DNA of 64,000 nt from Microbacterium sp. zg-B96 (GTDB lineage: Bacteria > Actinomycetota > Actinomycetes > Actinomycetales > Microbacteriaceae). The stretch is from NCBI RefSeq assembly GCF_030246865.1, contig NZ_CP126738.1, forward strand, positions 1,860,001-1,924,000. Direction: 5' to 3'. The notes under the pieces were generated by a model, which saw nothing but the letters and a program-made list of their open reading frames with translations, was not told the origin of the DNA and did no database searches. Below, in pieces: positions 23,602 through 32,583 of the stretch; the first letter of the stretch is position 1, and each line of letters starts with the position of its first letter. Made by a program: the position numbers and the translations under genes.

Positions 23602-24420
23602 TCAGCGGGGCAAGTCGATGGCGCCGGTCTGCACGAGGCGCACGGTGCTGACCTCGCGCCCCATCAGCCGGTGCGCGAGGCGCAAGAAATCGTCGGCCGA
23701 GGATCCGGTGGCCTGGTAGTCATGGTGCGCTCTGGCATCCGGACCAGCCAGCAGATCGCGGGAAACCAGCTGCCGGTACACGTCCTTGGCCGTCTCGGTG
23801 TCGCTGGAGACCAGCGAGACGTCCGGACCCATGACGTAGCTGATCGCGCCCTCGAGGAACGGGTAGTGGGTGCAGCCGAGCACGAGGGTGTCGACGCCCG
23901 CGTGACGCAGCGGCGCGAGGTAGTCCTCGGCGACGGCGAGCACCTCGGGCGAATCGGTGACGCCCGCCTCGACGAACTCCACGAACCGCGGGCAGGCCTG
24001 GGCCGACACGGTGAGCTTCTCGTTGACCTCGAGCATGTCCTGGTACGCGCGGGACCCGATGGTTCCCTCCGTGCCGATCACGCCGATGCGGCCGTTCCGG
24101 GTCGTCGACATCGCGGTGCGCACGGCGGGGCCGATCACCTCGACCACCGGCACGTCGTAGCGTTCGCGGGCGTCGCGCAGCATCGCCGCGGAGGCGGTGT
24201 TGCACGCGATCACGAGCATCTTCACGCCTTCGTCGACGAGGGTGTCGAGCACTTCGAGCGAGTAGCGGCGGACGTCGGCGATGGGCTTGGGGCCATAAGG
24301 CGAGTGGGCCGTGTCTCCCAGGTACAGGATCGACTCCCGCGGCAGCTGCGCCGAGACGGCGCGGGCCACGGTGAGTCCGCCGACGCCGGAGTCGAAGATT
24401 CCGATGGGGGCGTCGTTCAC
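23602..24420 (-). CDS. murI: Glutamate racemase
   Basis: A 272-residue racemase making D-glutamate for peptidoglycan. [17 protein letters not shown] (N-terminal glycine-rich region), the first catalytic cysteine in [12 protein letters not shown] and the second in [13 protein letters not shown] are present at normal spacing (about residues 73 and 188). GTG 24420 starts the gene, which begins the minus-strand murI-rph-rdgB unit, divergent from pncB. Confidence 0.94.
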   Translation of the reverse strand: MNDAPIGIFDSGVGGLTVARAVSAQLPRESILYLGDTAHSPYGPKPIADVRRYSLEVLDTLVDEGVKMLVIACNTASAAMLRDARERYDVPVVEVIGPAVRTAMSTTRNGRIGVIGTEGTIGSRAYQDMLEVNEKLTVSAQACPRFVEFVEAGVTDSPEVLAVAEDYLAPLRHAGVDTLVLGCTHYPFLEGAISYVMGPDVSLVSSDTETAKDVYRQLVSRDLLAGPDARAHHDYQATGSSADDFLRLAHRLMGREVSTVRLVQTGAIDLPR

Positions 24421-24459
24421 ATTCCCAGCCTACGCGAGCGCCTGGATAGGCTGGCCCGC

Positions 24460-25812
24460 ATGACTGCCGCGCCCGACGCCACCGCCCGCGTGGCGAGCAC
24501 CGCCTTGTTCACCGACCGTTACGAGCTGACGATGCTCGACGCGGCGCTGCACGACGGCTCCGCGCAGCGGCGCTGCGTGTTCGAGCTGTTCGGCCGGCGC
24601 CTCCCCGGTGCCCGCCGTTTCGGCGTGGTCGCCGGCACCGGGCGGCTGCTGTCGCTGCTGCAGGACTTCCGCTTCGGCGATGAGGAACTGCGCTTCCTCA
24701 GCGACAACAGGGTGGTGGATGCTGAGACGATCTCGTTCCTCGAGAACTACCGCTTCACCGGCACGATCACCGGCTACCGCGAGGGCGAGCTGTACTTCCC
24801 CGGCTCCCCCGTGCTCACCGTCGAGGGCACGTTCGCCGAGGCGGTCGTACTGGAGACCCTCGCGCTGAGCGTGCTCAACCACGACTCCGCCGTCGCCAAC
24901 GCCGCCGCCCGCATGAGCATCGCCGCCGGTGACCGGCCGTTGGCCGAGATGGGGTCGCGCCGCGCGTCCGAGCACTCCGCCGTCGCCGCAGCCCGCGCGG
25001 CGTACATCGCCGGCTTCGGCGCCACCAGCAACCTCGAAGCGGGGCGCACCTGGGGTATCCCCACGATGGGCACCGCCGCGCACGCGTGGACACTGCTGCA
25101 CGACAGCGAGGAAGACGCCTTCCGCGCGCAGATCGCCGCCCTCGGCACCGGCACCACACTGCTGGTGGACACGTACGACATCCGCGAGGGCGTTGAAACC
25201 GCGATCCGGGTGGCCGGAACCGGCCTTGGGGGTGTCCGCATCGACTCGGGCGACCTGCCGACGGTGGCCGCCGAGGTACGCGCCCAGTTGGACGCACTCG
25301 GCGCGACAGGCACGAAGATCACGGTGACCAGCGACCTGGATGAGTTCGCGATCGCCGCTCTGGCGGCATCCCCGGTCGACTCCTACGGTGTGGGCACTTC
25401 GGTCGTCACCGGGTCGGGGGCACCGACGGCGGGGATGGTCTACAAGCTCGTGGCGCGGCAGGACAGCGCCGGATCCTGGGTCGCGGTGGCGAAGACTTCG
25501 ACCGACAAGGCCTCCAAGGGCGGACGCAAGGCCGCGTTCCGCACGCTCGAGCGCGGTGTCGCCACGAGCGAGCTCATCGCCGTGGCCGACGGGTTCGAGA
25601 CGGTGCCGACGGGCGCGGACCACCCCGAAGCGCGGGCGCTGCACGTCACGCTCGTCGAGGCGGGCGAGGCGGATGCCGCGTATCTCGGCCACGACGGCGT
25701 CGACGCCGCCCGCGCGCATCACCTGCAGGTGAGGGAGGAGCTGCCCGTGCGCGCCCTTGCGCTCAGTCGCTCCGAACCCGCACTGCCCACCCGCTTCATC
25801 GACGTGGCCTGA
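24460..25812 (+). CDS. pncB: Nicotinate phosphoribosyltransferase
   Basis: A 450-residue enzyme of the NAD salvage pathway, forming nicotinate mononucleotide from nicotinate, PRPP and ATP. TDRYELTMLDAAL, the phosphohistidine-region EMGSRRASEHSAVAAARAAYIAGFGATSN, GTAAHAWTLLHDSEEDAF and VRIDSGDLPTVAAEVR are diagnostic. ATG 24460 lies seven bases after TAGGCT (24447-24452), suggesting a leaderless mRNA. The stop codon sits in the loop of a hairpin. Confidence 0.92.
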   Translation: MTAAPDATARVASTALFTDRYELTMLDAALHDGSAQRRCVFELFGRRLPGARRFGVVAGTGRLLSLLQDFRFGDEELRFLSDNRVVDAETISFLENYRFTGTITGYREGELYFPGSPVLTVEGTFAEAVVLETLALSVLNHDSAVANAAARMSIAAGDRPLAEMGSRRASEHSAVAAARAAYIAGFGATSNLEAGRTWGIPTMGTAAHAWTLLHDSEEDAFRAQIAALGTGTTLLVDTYDIREGVETAIRVAGTGLGGVRIDSGDLPTVAAEVRAQLDALGATGTKITVTSDLDEFAIAALAASPVDSYGVGTSVVTGSGAPTAGMVYKLVARQDSAGSWVAVAKTSTDKASKGGRKAAFRTLERGVATSELIAVADGFETVPTGADHPEARALHVTLVEAGEADAAYLGHDGVDAARAHHLQVREELPVRALALSRSEPALPTRFIDVA

Positions 25813-25822
25813 GGCCACGTCG
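25800..25822. terminator. Hairpin with the pncB stop codon as its loop
   Basis: CGACGTGGCC (25800-25809), TGA (25810-25812) and GGCCACGTCG (25813-25822) form a perfect 10-bp stem whose three-base loop is exactly the pncB stop. It lies between convergent pncB and the DUF3039 gene, so it may terminate both. No U-tract follows. Confidence 0.6.
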
Positions 25823-25825
25823 GGG

Positions 25826-26092
25826 TCAGGTGTTCAGCGACTCGTAGATCTCTTTGCAGGCGGGGCAGACCGGGAACTTCTCCGGGTCGCGACCCGGAGT
25901 CCACTTCTTGCCACACAGGGCCCGCACCGGCTTGCCGGTGATGGCCGATTCGAGGATCTTGTCCTTCTTCACGTAGTGCGAGAAGCGCTCGTGATCGCCG
26001 GGTTCGAGGTTCTCCTCGCGGATGAGCTCCTCGAGCTCGCGGTCGAGGGTCGCGAGACCCCCCTGGTCGGGGCTGTCGATGGGCGTGCTCAT
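25826..26092 (-). CDS. DUF3039 protein
   Basis: An 88-residue actinobacterial protein. DHERFSHYVKKDKILESAITGKPVRALCGKKWTPGRDPEKFPVCPACKEIYESL is the DUF3039 domain. Cysteines in ALCGK and the CPAC pair, with His of DHERFSHYV, look like a zinc site. Function unknown. The N-terminal 25 residues are acidic. ATG 26092. The gene is monocistronic between pncB and the exporter permease. Confidence 0.88.
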   Translation of the reverse strand: MSTPIDSPDQGGLATLDRELEELIREENLEPGDHERFSHYVKKDKILESAITGKPVRALCGKKWTPGRDPEKFPVCPACKEIYESLNT

Positions 26093-26131
26093 GGTCAGTC
26101 AGTCTATCCGCGGCATCCGCACCAGCGGGCC

Positions 26132-27694
26132 TCACGTCGCTTCGGCGAACTCCATCAGGCGCGTGCTGCCGCGATCGAAGACGCGGCCACCGATCAGGAT
26201 GCCGGCGACGAGCACGAACACGCCGACCCCGGCGCCGGCCCACAGCGAGATCCACGCGTCGTCCGCGTCGCCGGTCAGGGCCAGCCAGGCCCACCACAGC
26301 GAAGGGGTGGCGGCGATCAGCGCGCCGGCGAGCACGAGTCCCTGTGAGAGCGAGCCGCCGGTGCGCTGCGGCTGCTGGAACGGGCTGTCACCGGGCCGCG
26401 ACACCGCATAGGGGGCGGCTGCAGAGGCGATGCTCGACAGGCCGAGGCCGGAGAAGAACAGCGCCGCGCACACGCCGACGAGCGCGGGCAGCATCTCCCA
26501 GCGGCCGTGCACCCAGATCGACAGCGGCACGGTGACCGCGAGCAACGGCACCGCGATGAACAGCACCGGCACGAGCCGGCCGAAGCGCTCGGCGGCACCG
26601 CGCATGGCGCTGGCGATGTGCATCCAGATGGCGGTGTTGTCGTAGGCGAGGTCGTTGTGCGGCAGCCAGCCCAGGAACAGCGCCATGAGCGGCACCGGCA
26701 CGAGGGCGATGACCGATGCCGGCACCCCGACGACGGCCAACGGCACGATCGTGAGGACGGCGGCGAAGGGGATCACCGCGATGTTGACGAGGTAGCGCCG
26801 GTCGCGCAACCAGTAGACGAGGCTGCGCGCAGCCACCGCGCCGCCTGGCGTGCCGGGCATGACGGTGAACCAGCCGAGGCCTCCGCGCTCGCGCACCGAG
26901 ACGGGCCGCGCCGTGGTGGTGAGCATGCGCCGCACCAGCAGGAACCACACCCCGACCAGCACGGTGAGAGTCCCCAGCGCCACCAGGAGCGGCATCCAGA
27001 GCGCTCCGGCATCCTGAGCTGCCACGGCGGCGAGACCGAACCCGGCGCCCAGCGGGCTGCGGGCCAGAGCGTCGGCGACGCCGGCCAGCCGACGCGGCAC
27101 ACGCCCGCCCCATTCGAGCGAGGCGACGAACACCACGACCGGCACGACGACCACGAGCAGGGCGAGCAGGAACATGCCGGTCAGCTCACGCGACCGCCGC
27201 GCGTTGAACACCAGCGCGGCCACCGCGTGGGCGACCCGCGCCAGCAGCGCGCAGGTGGCGAGCCCGACGACGACGGCTAGCACGGCGATCCAGGGCGCGA
27301 CCCCGTGAGCGATCCAGACGATGACGAGACTCACTGCCAGTGGGAGCAGCGCGATCATCGGCACGCTCAGGAACCCGGCGGCGATGAGCACCCCCGACAG
27401 TGCGCCCGGCGTCATGCCGAACACGGCGAACCGGCGTGGATCGAGCGGATCTTCGATGCCGGTCACCAGCGGTGCGATGGCGAACGCGAGGGTCACCGCG
27501 GAGCCGCAGAGGACGGTGACGGCCAGCGTCACGTTCGTCGGTGCATCGGACTGACCCAGCAGTCCCCAGCAACCTACGGCCACGGCGACGGCGAGCCCGA
27601 CGAGGCCTGCGACGGTGCGAACCACGTGGCCGGTGTCGCCGCGCAGCCCGCCGATCAGCAGCGCGAGCCTCAGCCGGAGAACGTGTGCAGCCAC
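26132..27694 (-). CDS. ABC-2-type exporter permease
   Basis: A 520-residue membrane protein with about ten to twelve hydrophobic segments and no nucleotide-binding motifs. The start MAAHVLRLRLALLIGGLRGDTGHVVRTVAGLVGLAV and overall layout match actinobacterial permeases partnered with a single ATPase. The substrate is unknown. GTG 27694 overlaps the end of the ATPase gene by 25 bases, so the two are coupled. Confidence 0.8.
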   Translation of the reverse strand: MAAHVLRLRLALLIGGLRGDTGHVVRTVAGLVGLAVAVAVGCWGLLGQSDAPTNVTLAVTVLCGSAVTLAFAIAPLVTGIEDPLDPRRFAVFGMTPGALSGVLIAAGFLSVPMIALLPLAVSLVIVWIAHGVAPWIAVLAVVVGLATCALLARVAHAVAALVFNARRSRELTGMFLLALLVVVVPVVVFVASLEWGGRVPRRLAGVADALARSPLGAGFGLAAVAAQDAGALWMPLLVALGTLTVLVGVWFLLVRRMLTTTARPVSVRERGGLGWFTVMPGTPGGAVAARSLVYWLRDRRYLVNIAVIPFAAVLTIVPLAVVGVPASVIALVPVPLMALFLGWLPHNDLAYDNTAIWMHIASAMRGAAERFGRLVPVLFIAVPLLAVTVPLSIWVHGRWEMLPALVGVCAALFFSGLGLSSIASAAAPYAVSRPGDSPFQQPQRTGGSLSQGLVLAGALIAATPSLWWAWLALTGDADDAWISLWAGAGVGVFVLVAGILIGGRVFDRGSTRLMEFAEAT

Positions 27695-29052
27695 TCCAGG
27701 CCCTCCACGTCGCTCAGCCCACCCGTGAGCTCCACGAAGCGCTGCTCGAGGGTCAGTTCTCCTCGCACCTCGTCGACGGTGCCCTCGGCGAGCACCTGTC
27801 CTGCGACCATGACGGCGACCCGCGAGCAGACGCGCTCGACGAGGTCCATGCCGTGGCTGGAGAGGATCACCGTGCCGCCGTGGGCCACGTACGCCCCGAG
27901 AATGTCGAGGATCACGGCGCTGGAGACCGGGTCGACGGCCTCGAACGGCTCATCGAGCACAAGCACGCGTGGCGAGTGGATCATCGCCCCCGCCAGCATG
28001 ATCTTCTTCGTCATGCCGCCGGAGTAGTCCGACACCGGGCGCGACAGCGCGTCGGTGAGGTCGAATGCGCGCGCGAGGTCGGCGGCGCGACTGTCGGTGA
28101 CGGCGGCGGGGAGCCCGCGCAGCAGGCCGTAGTAGTGCAGCAGCTGACGCCCGGTGAGCCGGTCGAACGTGCGCAGCCGATCGGGCAGCACCCCCATCAG
28201 CCGCTTCGCGGCGGCGGAGTCGGCTGCGGTATCCACCCCGTTGACCTGGATGCTGCCGCGGTCGGGCCGCAACAGCCCCGCGATCATCGACAGGGTCGTG
28301 GTCTTGCCGGCGCCGTTGGGGCCGACGAGGCCGTAGAACGATCCGGCGGGCACGGTGAGGTCTATGCCGTCGACGGCGGGGGTTCCGCTGAAGATTTTGG
28401 AGACGCCGCGCAGGCGCAGTGCGGGCAGGGCTGTCTCGGACACCGCGAGCGGCTCGTCATCCAGACCGGAGACGACCGCCGCGACGGCAGCGGCATCCGC
28501 TGCCGCGTCGGCAATCGCCTCGGCGTCGGGCTCGGCGATGTCGTCGAGGGTGCGGGGACCGCGCGGCACGGTCTGGAGGTCGGTCGCGGTGTCGACCACG
28601 GTCTCCGGCTCGATGAGAGCCGTGGCATCTTCAGCAGTCTGGGGGGCGATTCCCAGTTCCGCGAGCACTTCGGCGTCGGTTTCGAGGCTTTCGGCGTCGG
28701 TTTCGGGCTGCCACTCCTCGACAAGCGGCTCCGGCGCCGGCTCGGGCTCGGCGACGACGGGCGGCTCGGGCGCGGCGACGGGCTGCGCCAGACGCGCTGC
28801 CACTTCGGCCGCCGACTCCGCCGGCTTGAGGGGAAGCGCCCGCTGCACTGCGGCGAGCTCGGCCGGGACGGGCGGCAGCGGGGGCGGCGTCAGAACCGCC
28901 GCTTGAGCGGCATCCGACGCCCCTTGCTTCGCCTTCCGCGGGCGGGGCTTGCGGGGCGCGGTCGCGGTGCGAGGCCGCGGCTGCGCCACAATGAACTGCT
29001 CCGGAGCATCGTCCGAATCAGAGTCGTGGGGCAAAGGCAGCGACGCTGTCAC
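27670..29052 (-). CDS. ABC exporter ATPase with long acidic N-terminal extension
   Basis: A 460-residue protein. The ATPase lies in the C-terminal half: Walker A GLVGPNGAGKTTTLS near residue 240, signature DYSGGMTKKI, Walker B VLVLDEPFEAVDP and switch SSHGMDLVERV. About 205 N-terminal residues are an Ala/Pro/Glu-rich low-complexity region preceded by basic segments (RKPRPRKAKQG). Such an extension is unusual for this family. GTG 29052 is the only good start that keeps it. A start near residue 205 would give a normal-sized ATPase. Confidence 0.8.
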   Translation of the reverse strand: MTASLPLPHDSDSDDAPEQFIVAQPRPRTATAPRKPRPRKAKQGASDAAQAAVLTPPPLPPVPAELAAVQRALPLKPAESAAEVAARLAQPVAAPEPPVVAEPEPAPEPLVEEWQPETDAESLETDAEVLAELGIAPQTAEDATALIEPETVVDTATDLQTVPRGPRTLDDIAEPDAEAIADAAADAAAVAAVVSGLDDEPLAVSETALPALRLRGVSKIFSGTPAVDGIDLTVPAGSFYGLVGPNGAGKTTTLSMIAGLLRPDRGSIQVNGVDTAADSAAAKRLMGVLPDRLRTFDRLTGRQLLHYYGLLRGLPAAVTDSRAADLARAFDLTDALSRPVSDYSGGMTKKIMLAGAMIHSPRVLVLDEPFEAVDPVSSAVILDILGAYVAHGGTVILSSHGMDLVERVCSRVAVMVAGQVLAEGTVDEVRGELTLEQRFVELTGGLSDVEGLEWLHTFSG

Positions 29053-29249
29053 GCGTCCACGGTATCAAGGAGAATCTTCCGCGCGACTGTGTCTCTCGCG
29101 CGGCGTCACACACTCGGCCGTTTGTCACGAAACGACAACGGAGGCGCTGCATTCTGCGCCTTCTCAGGACATTTCGCTACCATGAACCAGGCACGAAGGG
29201 GTGTCCTTTCGGTGAACCGATAGTGAACACAGACTTCAGGAGCAACCCC
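29053..29249. other. Intergenic region with possible operator
   Basis: Between divergent genes. TTGTC (29122-29126) and GACAA (29134-29138) form an imperfectly spaced inverted repeat, and a GTG 29223 upstream of the nucleotidyltransferase has no RBS. I find no RNA gene. Confidence 0.3.
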
Positions 29250-29942
29250 GTGACTCTTCAAACCGTCATCCTCGCCGCAGGCATGGGCTCACGCCTCGGC
29301 CGCAGCCTTCCCAAACCGCTGACCGAACTCGGCGATGGCCGCAGCATCATGCAGCAGCAGCACGACAACATCCGCGCCGCCTTCGGCAAGGCCGCCCGCA
29401 TCACCACCGTCGTCGGCTACCGCGCCGAGACCATCGTCGAAGCGTTCCCCGACGCCGACTACGTCTACAACGACCGCTACGACCAGACCAACACCTCCAA
29501 GTCGTTGCTGCGTGCCCTGGCCGCCACCGGCAAGAGCGGTGTGCTGTGGATGAACGGCGACGTCGTGTTCGACCCGCGCGTACTCGGTCGGGCGATCGCC
29601 CTCATCGAGGCGGAGCGCTCGTTCGTGACCGTCAACACCGCCAAGGTGAGCGACGAAGAGGTCAAGTACACGGTGGACGCCGCCGGGTACATCAACGAAC
29701 TGTCCAAGACCGTCTCCGGCGGCATCGGCGAAGCCGTGGGCATCAACTACATCTCCGCCGCGGACAAGCGTGCGTTCATGCGCCAGCTGTCCCGCGTCGA
29801 CGACCAGGACTACTTCGAGCGCGGCCTGGAGCTGGCGATCATCGAAGACGGTGTGCGCCTGCAGCCGCTGGACATTTCGGACCTGTACGCGGTCGAGGTG
29901 GACTTCGCCGAAGACCTCGAGCGGGCGAACCTCTACGTCTGA
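29250..29942 (+). CDS. Sugar/choline-phosphate-type nucleotidyltransferase
   Basis: A 230-residue single-domain NTP transferase. TVILAAGMGSRLGRSLPKPLTELGDG carries the G-x-G-x-R-x(4)-PKP nucleotide site. GVLWMNGDVVFDP holds the metal-binding aspartate, and DISDLYAVEVDFAEDLERANLYV ends as in LicC-like CTP:phosphocholine cytidylyltransferases. It probably makes an activated headgroup or sugar for a surface polymer. I chose GTG 29250, with AGGAG seven bases upstream, over GTG 29223. Confidence 0.75.
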   Translation: MTLQTVILAAGMGSRLGRSLPKPLTELGDGRSIMQQQHDNIRAAFGKAARITTVVGYRAETIVEAFPDADYVYNDRYDQTNTSKSLLRALAATGKSGVLWMNGDVVFDPRVLGRAIALIEAERSFVTVNTAKVSDEEVKYTVDAAGYINELSKTVSGGIGEAVGINYISAADKRAFMRQLSRVDDQDYFERGLELAIIEDGVRLQPLDISDLYAVEVDFAEDLERANLYV

Positions 29943-29991
29943 CCCTTCGCGCCCCAGCGTGCGCTCAGGGCGGCGCGCATAGGATCGGCCT

Positions 29992-30969
29992 ATGGCCGAC
30001 AAGGTGCACCGCATCCACACGCTCCCAGAGGACGCGCCCTGGACGGGCGGACTTCCGCCGGTGGGTTCCGACGAGCATCCGCGCATGGTGCGGGTGCTCG
30101 ATCGCGTGCTGGCGGTCCAGCGACCGGTCGTCGTGGCACATCTGCGCAGCATTCGCCTGCGGCATCCGGATGCCACTAACGCGCAGATCGTGCGCATGCT
30201 CGAGCGCCGCTATCTCGCCGCCGTCACCACCGGTGGCGCGGCCGTGGGCGCCACTGCCGTCGTCCCCGGAATCGGCACGGGGGTGACCCTCGCCCTCAGC
30301 GGCGTGGAGACGGTGGGGTTCCTCGACGCGACGGCACTGTTCGCGCAGTCGATGTCGGAGCTGCACGGCATCCCGGTGGACAACCCCGACCGCGCCCGGG
30401 CGCTGGTGCTGACCCTCATGCTCGGCAAGGAGGGCGTCGACCTCGTGTCGCAACTGGCCGGTCAGGTGGCGGGCAAGGGTGTGACGCGCGACAAGTACTG
30501 GGGCGAGATGATCACCAAGACGCTCCCCCGCGCCGCCGTGGGTCCGCTGGTGGATCGCTTGAAGACCTCGTTCGTGCATCAGTTCGCCGCCAAGGGCGGC
30601 GCGTCCGTCGTCGGCAAGGCGATGCCCTTCGGCATCGGCGCGGCGATCGGTGGCACCGGCAACCACATTCTCGGGCGGCGCGTGCTCGTCAACGCGCGGC
30701 GCGGCTTCGGCGTGCCGCCGGAGCAGTACCCGCCGGCCCTCGAGCCGAAGGAGGGTGCCGCACGCCTGGAGCACGCGGCGGTGCGCGGGGTGCGACGCGC
30801 CGGCGACGCGGTCGCGCACGCCGGCATCGGCGCAGCGCACGGTGTGCAGCGCGCGGCGAAGCGGGTCGGTGGCGCAGTCCGACCGCGGCGGCGGCGCGCG
30901 ATCACCAGCACGACATCGGATGCCGAGGCGCACGACGCCGCAACGCCGGACGACCTCGGCGACGACTGA
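29992..30969 (+). CDS. EcsC-like hypothetical protein
   Basis: A 325-residue protein. The middle (residues about 75-150) has TGGAAVGATAVVPGIGTGVTLALSGVETVGFLDATALFAQSMSELHGIPVDNPDRARALVLTLML, resembling the glycine-rich amphipathic part of EcsC-family proteins. The last 80 residues are basic with a repeated AAHG/VRRA pattern. No catalytic motif is visible. ATG 29992 follows TAGGAT (29980-29985) by six bases. It could belong with the preceding gene, but its own promoter argues otherwise. Confidence 0.5.
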   Translation: MADKVHRIHTLPEDAPWTGGLPPVGSDEHPRMVRVLDRVLAVQRPVVVAHLRSIRLRHPDATNAQIVRMLERRYLAAVTTGGAAVGATAVVPGIGTGVTLALSGVETVGFLDATALFAQSMSELHGIPVDNPDRARALVLTLMLGKEGVDLVSQLAGQVAGKGVTRDKYWGEMITKTLPRAAVGPLVDRLKTSFVHQFAAKGGASVVGKAMPFGIGAAIGGTGNHILGRRVLVNARRGFGVPPEQYPPALEPKEGAARLEHAAVRGVRRAGDAVAHAGIGAAHGVQRAAKRVGGAVRPRRRRAITSTTSDAEAHDAATPDDLGDD

Positions 30970-31032
30970 CAGCCGCCCCGCAGCATCCAGCGCCTCCTCC
31001 ACAGGCGCGAATGTGGCGACGTTGTCCACGGA

Positions 31033-31050
31033 ACCGGGGTTCGCCCCGGT
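31033..31050. terminator. UUCG-loop hairpin after the EcsC-like gene
   Basis: ACCGGGG-TTCG-CCCCGGT, a 7-bp perfect stem with a stable UUCG tetraloop, 64 bases after the EcsC-like stop and 25 before the DUF4192 start. No U-tract. Confidence 0.5.
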
Positions 31051-31074
31051 CGCGGCCGCGGCGGCACGCGCAGC

Positions 31075-32271
31075 ATGGTCGCCATGCCCAACGCCAAGCC
31101 GCACATCCAACGCAATGCCTCCACCGCCGAGCTGATCGCTGCCATGCCGTCGCTCACCGGCGTGCCGGTGCACAACAGCGTCGTGGTCGCCCCGTTCTGG
31201 GGAAAGCTCACCTCCAGCGCGATGCGCATCGATCTGCCCCACGAGCACACCAAGAGCGCGTACCAGCGCCATGCCGGAGCGCTGCTCGCGCACCTCAGCA
31301 GGCTCGATGGTTGCGACCGGGTCGCCGTCGCCGTCTACACCGACGAGTCCTATGACGCGGCGCTGCGCGGGTGGGAAGACATGCTCAATCACCTGCTCGA
31401 GCGAATCCACGGCGCGGGGTTCCACATCGCGGAAGCGGCGATCGTCGCCGCCGACGGCTGGGGCTGCTTTCTCGACGGGGCGACCAAGCGTGCGCTCGCC
31501 GAGCTCGAGGCAGCGGCGAGCCGCGCGCCGGCTCTCCCCGATCGCCCTGCATTGCACACCCTCCCGCCGGTCGACCCCGAACTGATGAGGACCGTGTCGC
31601 GTCACGTCGTGACGAGGGTGCTGATCGACATGGAGCACGACGCCTTCGGCAGCCTGCATCCGGCGCCACACCCCGAACCCATCGACCATCTCGAGCGAGC
31701 GCTCGCGGGCGACCCCGACCGCGTCGGGCCGGCGACGCTGGCCCGCATCATCACGCTCATGCAGTCAGAGGGGGCGGTCGATCGAACGGTGCTGCAGATC
31801 GCCTTCGGGAAGGACGTGGCCGCAGCATCGTGGGAGCTGACGCTTGCGACACGCGAGCGTGCTCGCAGGGCCGGGTGCGAGCCGGCAACGCTCCTCGCAC
31901 GCGACTACCTCCAAGGCGACAGAACCGGCGAGCGTTTCGGCTGGATGCTGCTCGGTGAGACCGATGAGCGACCGTCTGCAGCGCGGCTGCGCAAAGGCGC
32001 CCTGCTGCTGGGTCGCGCGATCGCGCATTGCAACATGCCCGAGCGGGTGTGGGCGATGTGCGCACTCGGGTGGATCCGTTGGGCGCTCGGGCTCACGGCG
32101 GCTGCGGAGGAGATGCTCGACTCGGCCGAGTCGGTGAACCCGGACAACACCATGGTGCCCGTCTACCGCACCCTGGTCACGCACTGCATTCCGGCGTGGA
32201 TCTTCGACCGCGCCCCGCAGCCGGGACTCAACCGCGCGGCTCGGCGAGCGGCGGCGCGCCACCGGAAGTGA
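31075..32271 (+). CDS. DUF4192 protein
   Basis: A 398-residue actinobacterial protein. AELIAAMPSLTGVPVHNSVVVAPFWGKLTSSAMRIDLP near the start and GDRTGERFGWMLLGETDERPSAARLRKGALLLGRAIAHCNMPERVWAMCALGWIRWALGLTAAAEEMLDSAESVNPDNTMVPVYRTL near the end fit DUF4192. The C-terminal part looks like a helical repeat counting workload-type TPR segments. Function unknown, cytoplasmic. ATG 31075 and ATG 31084 are both possible. Confidence 0.75.
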   Translation: MVAMPNAKPHIQRNASTAELIAAMPSLTGVPVHNSVVVAPFWGKLTSSAMRIDLPHEHTKSAYQRHAGALLAHLSRLDGCDRVAVAVYTDESYDAALRGWEDMLNHLLERIHGAGFHIAEAAIVAADGWGCFLDGATKRALAELEAAASRAPALPDRPALHTLPPVDPELMRTVSRHVVTRVLIDMEHDAFGSLHPAPHPEPIDHLERALAGDPDRVGPATLARIITLMQSEGAVDRTVLQIAFGKDVAAASWELTLATRERARRAGCEPATLLARDYLQGDRTGERFGWMLLGETDERPSAARLRKGALLLGRAIAHCNMPERVWAMCALGWIRWALGLTAAAEEMLDSAESVNPDNTMVPVYRTLVTHCIPAWIFDRAPQPGLNRAARRAAARHRK

Positions 32272-32298
32272 CGGCGGCCGGGCGGCCGGCCACGCCGA

Positions 32299-32304
32299 TA
32301 GGCT
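32299..32304 (+). promoter_or_regulatory. -10 box of leaderless SCO4848-like gene
   Basis: TAGGCT followed six bases later by GTG 32311. Same sequence and spacing as at 2686-2691. Confidence 0.5.
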
Positions 32305-32310
32305 CGATCG

Positions 32311-32532
32311 GTGGCAATCCTCCTCATCGCACTGCTCCTGGCCAACGCCGTCTTCAACGTCGTGGTGTGGCCCACGTTCTTCCGCCGAGTGGCGAAGGAC
32401 CCGCGCGCGAAGGATGCCGCGGGCAAGCCGACGAAGTTCCTGATCGTGCACGCCGTGCTGATCGGCCTGGCCCTGCTGCTCGCGGTGGCCTCCGCGGTGG
32501 TCGCTGTGGTCGCCCTGCTCAGTCGCGGCTGA
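32311..32532 (+). CDS. SCO4848-like small membrane protein
   Basis: A 73-residue protein with two transmembrane helices flanking a short basic loop: LLIALLLANAVFNVVVWPTFFRRVAKDPRAKDAAGKPTKFLIVHAVLIGLALLLAV. The W-P-x-F-x-x-x-x-x-x-D-x-R-A loop matches the SCO4848 family of actinobacterial membrane proteins. Function unknown. GTG 32311. Confidence 0.7.
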   Translation: MAILLIALLLANAVFNVVVWPTFFRRVAKDPRAKDAAGKPTKFLIVHAVLIGLALLLAVASAVVAVVALLSRG

Positions 32533-32540
32533 GCCCGGAG

Positions 32541-32561
32541 CGACATTATATTCGAATGTCG
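32541..32561. promoter_or_regulatory. Inverted repeat upstream of the HNH gene
   Basis: CGACATT-ATATTCG-AATGTCG has perfect 7-base arms with a 7-base spacer. It is 12 bases before the TACCAT box (32573-32578) of the HNH endonuclease gene. The position suits an operator overlapping the -35 region. AT-rich content stands out locally. Confidence 0.5.
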
Positions 32562-32583
32562 GAGGCCCGTCTTACCATGAAGC

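Noticed and set aside
32541..32561. LexA SOS box before the HNH gene
   Set aside because: The sequence does not match TCGAAC-N4-GTTCGA even with mismatches.
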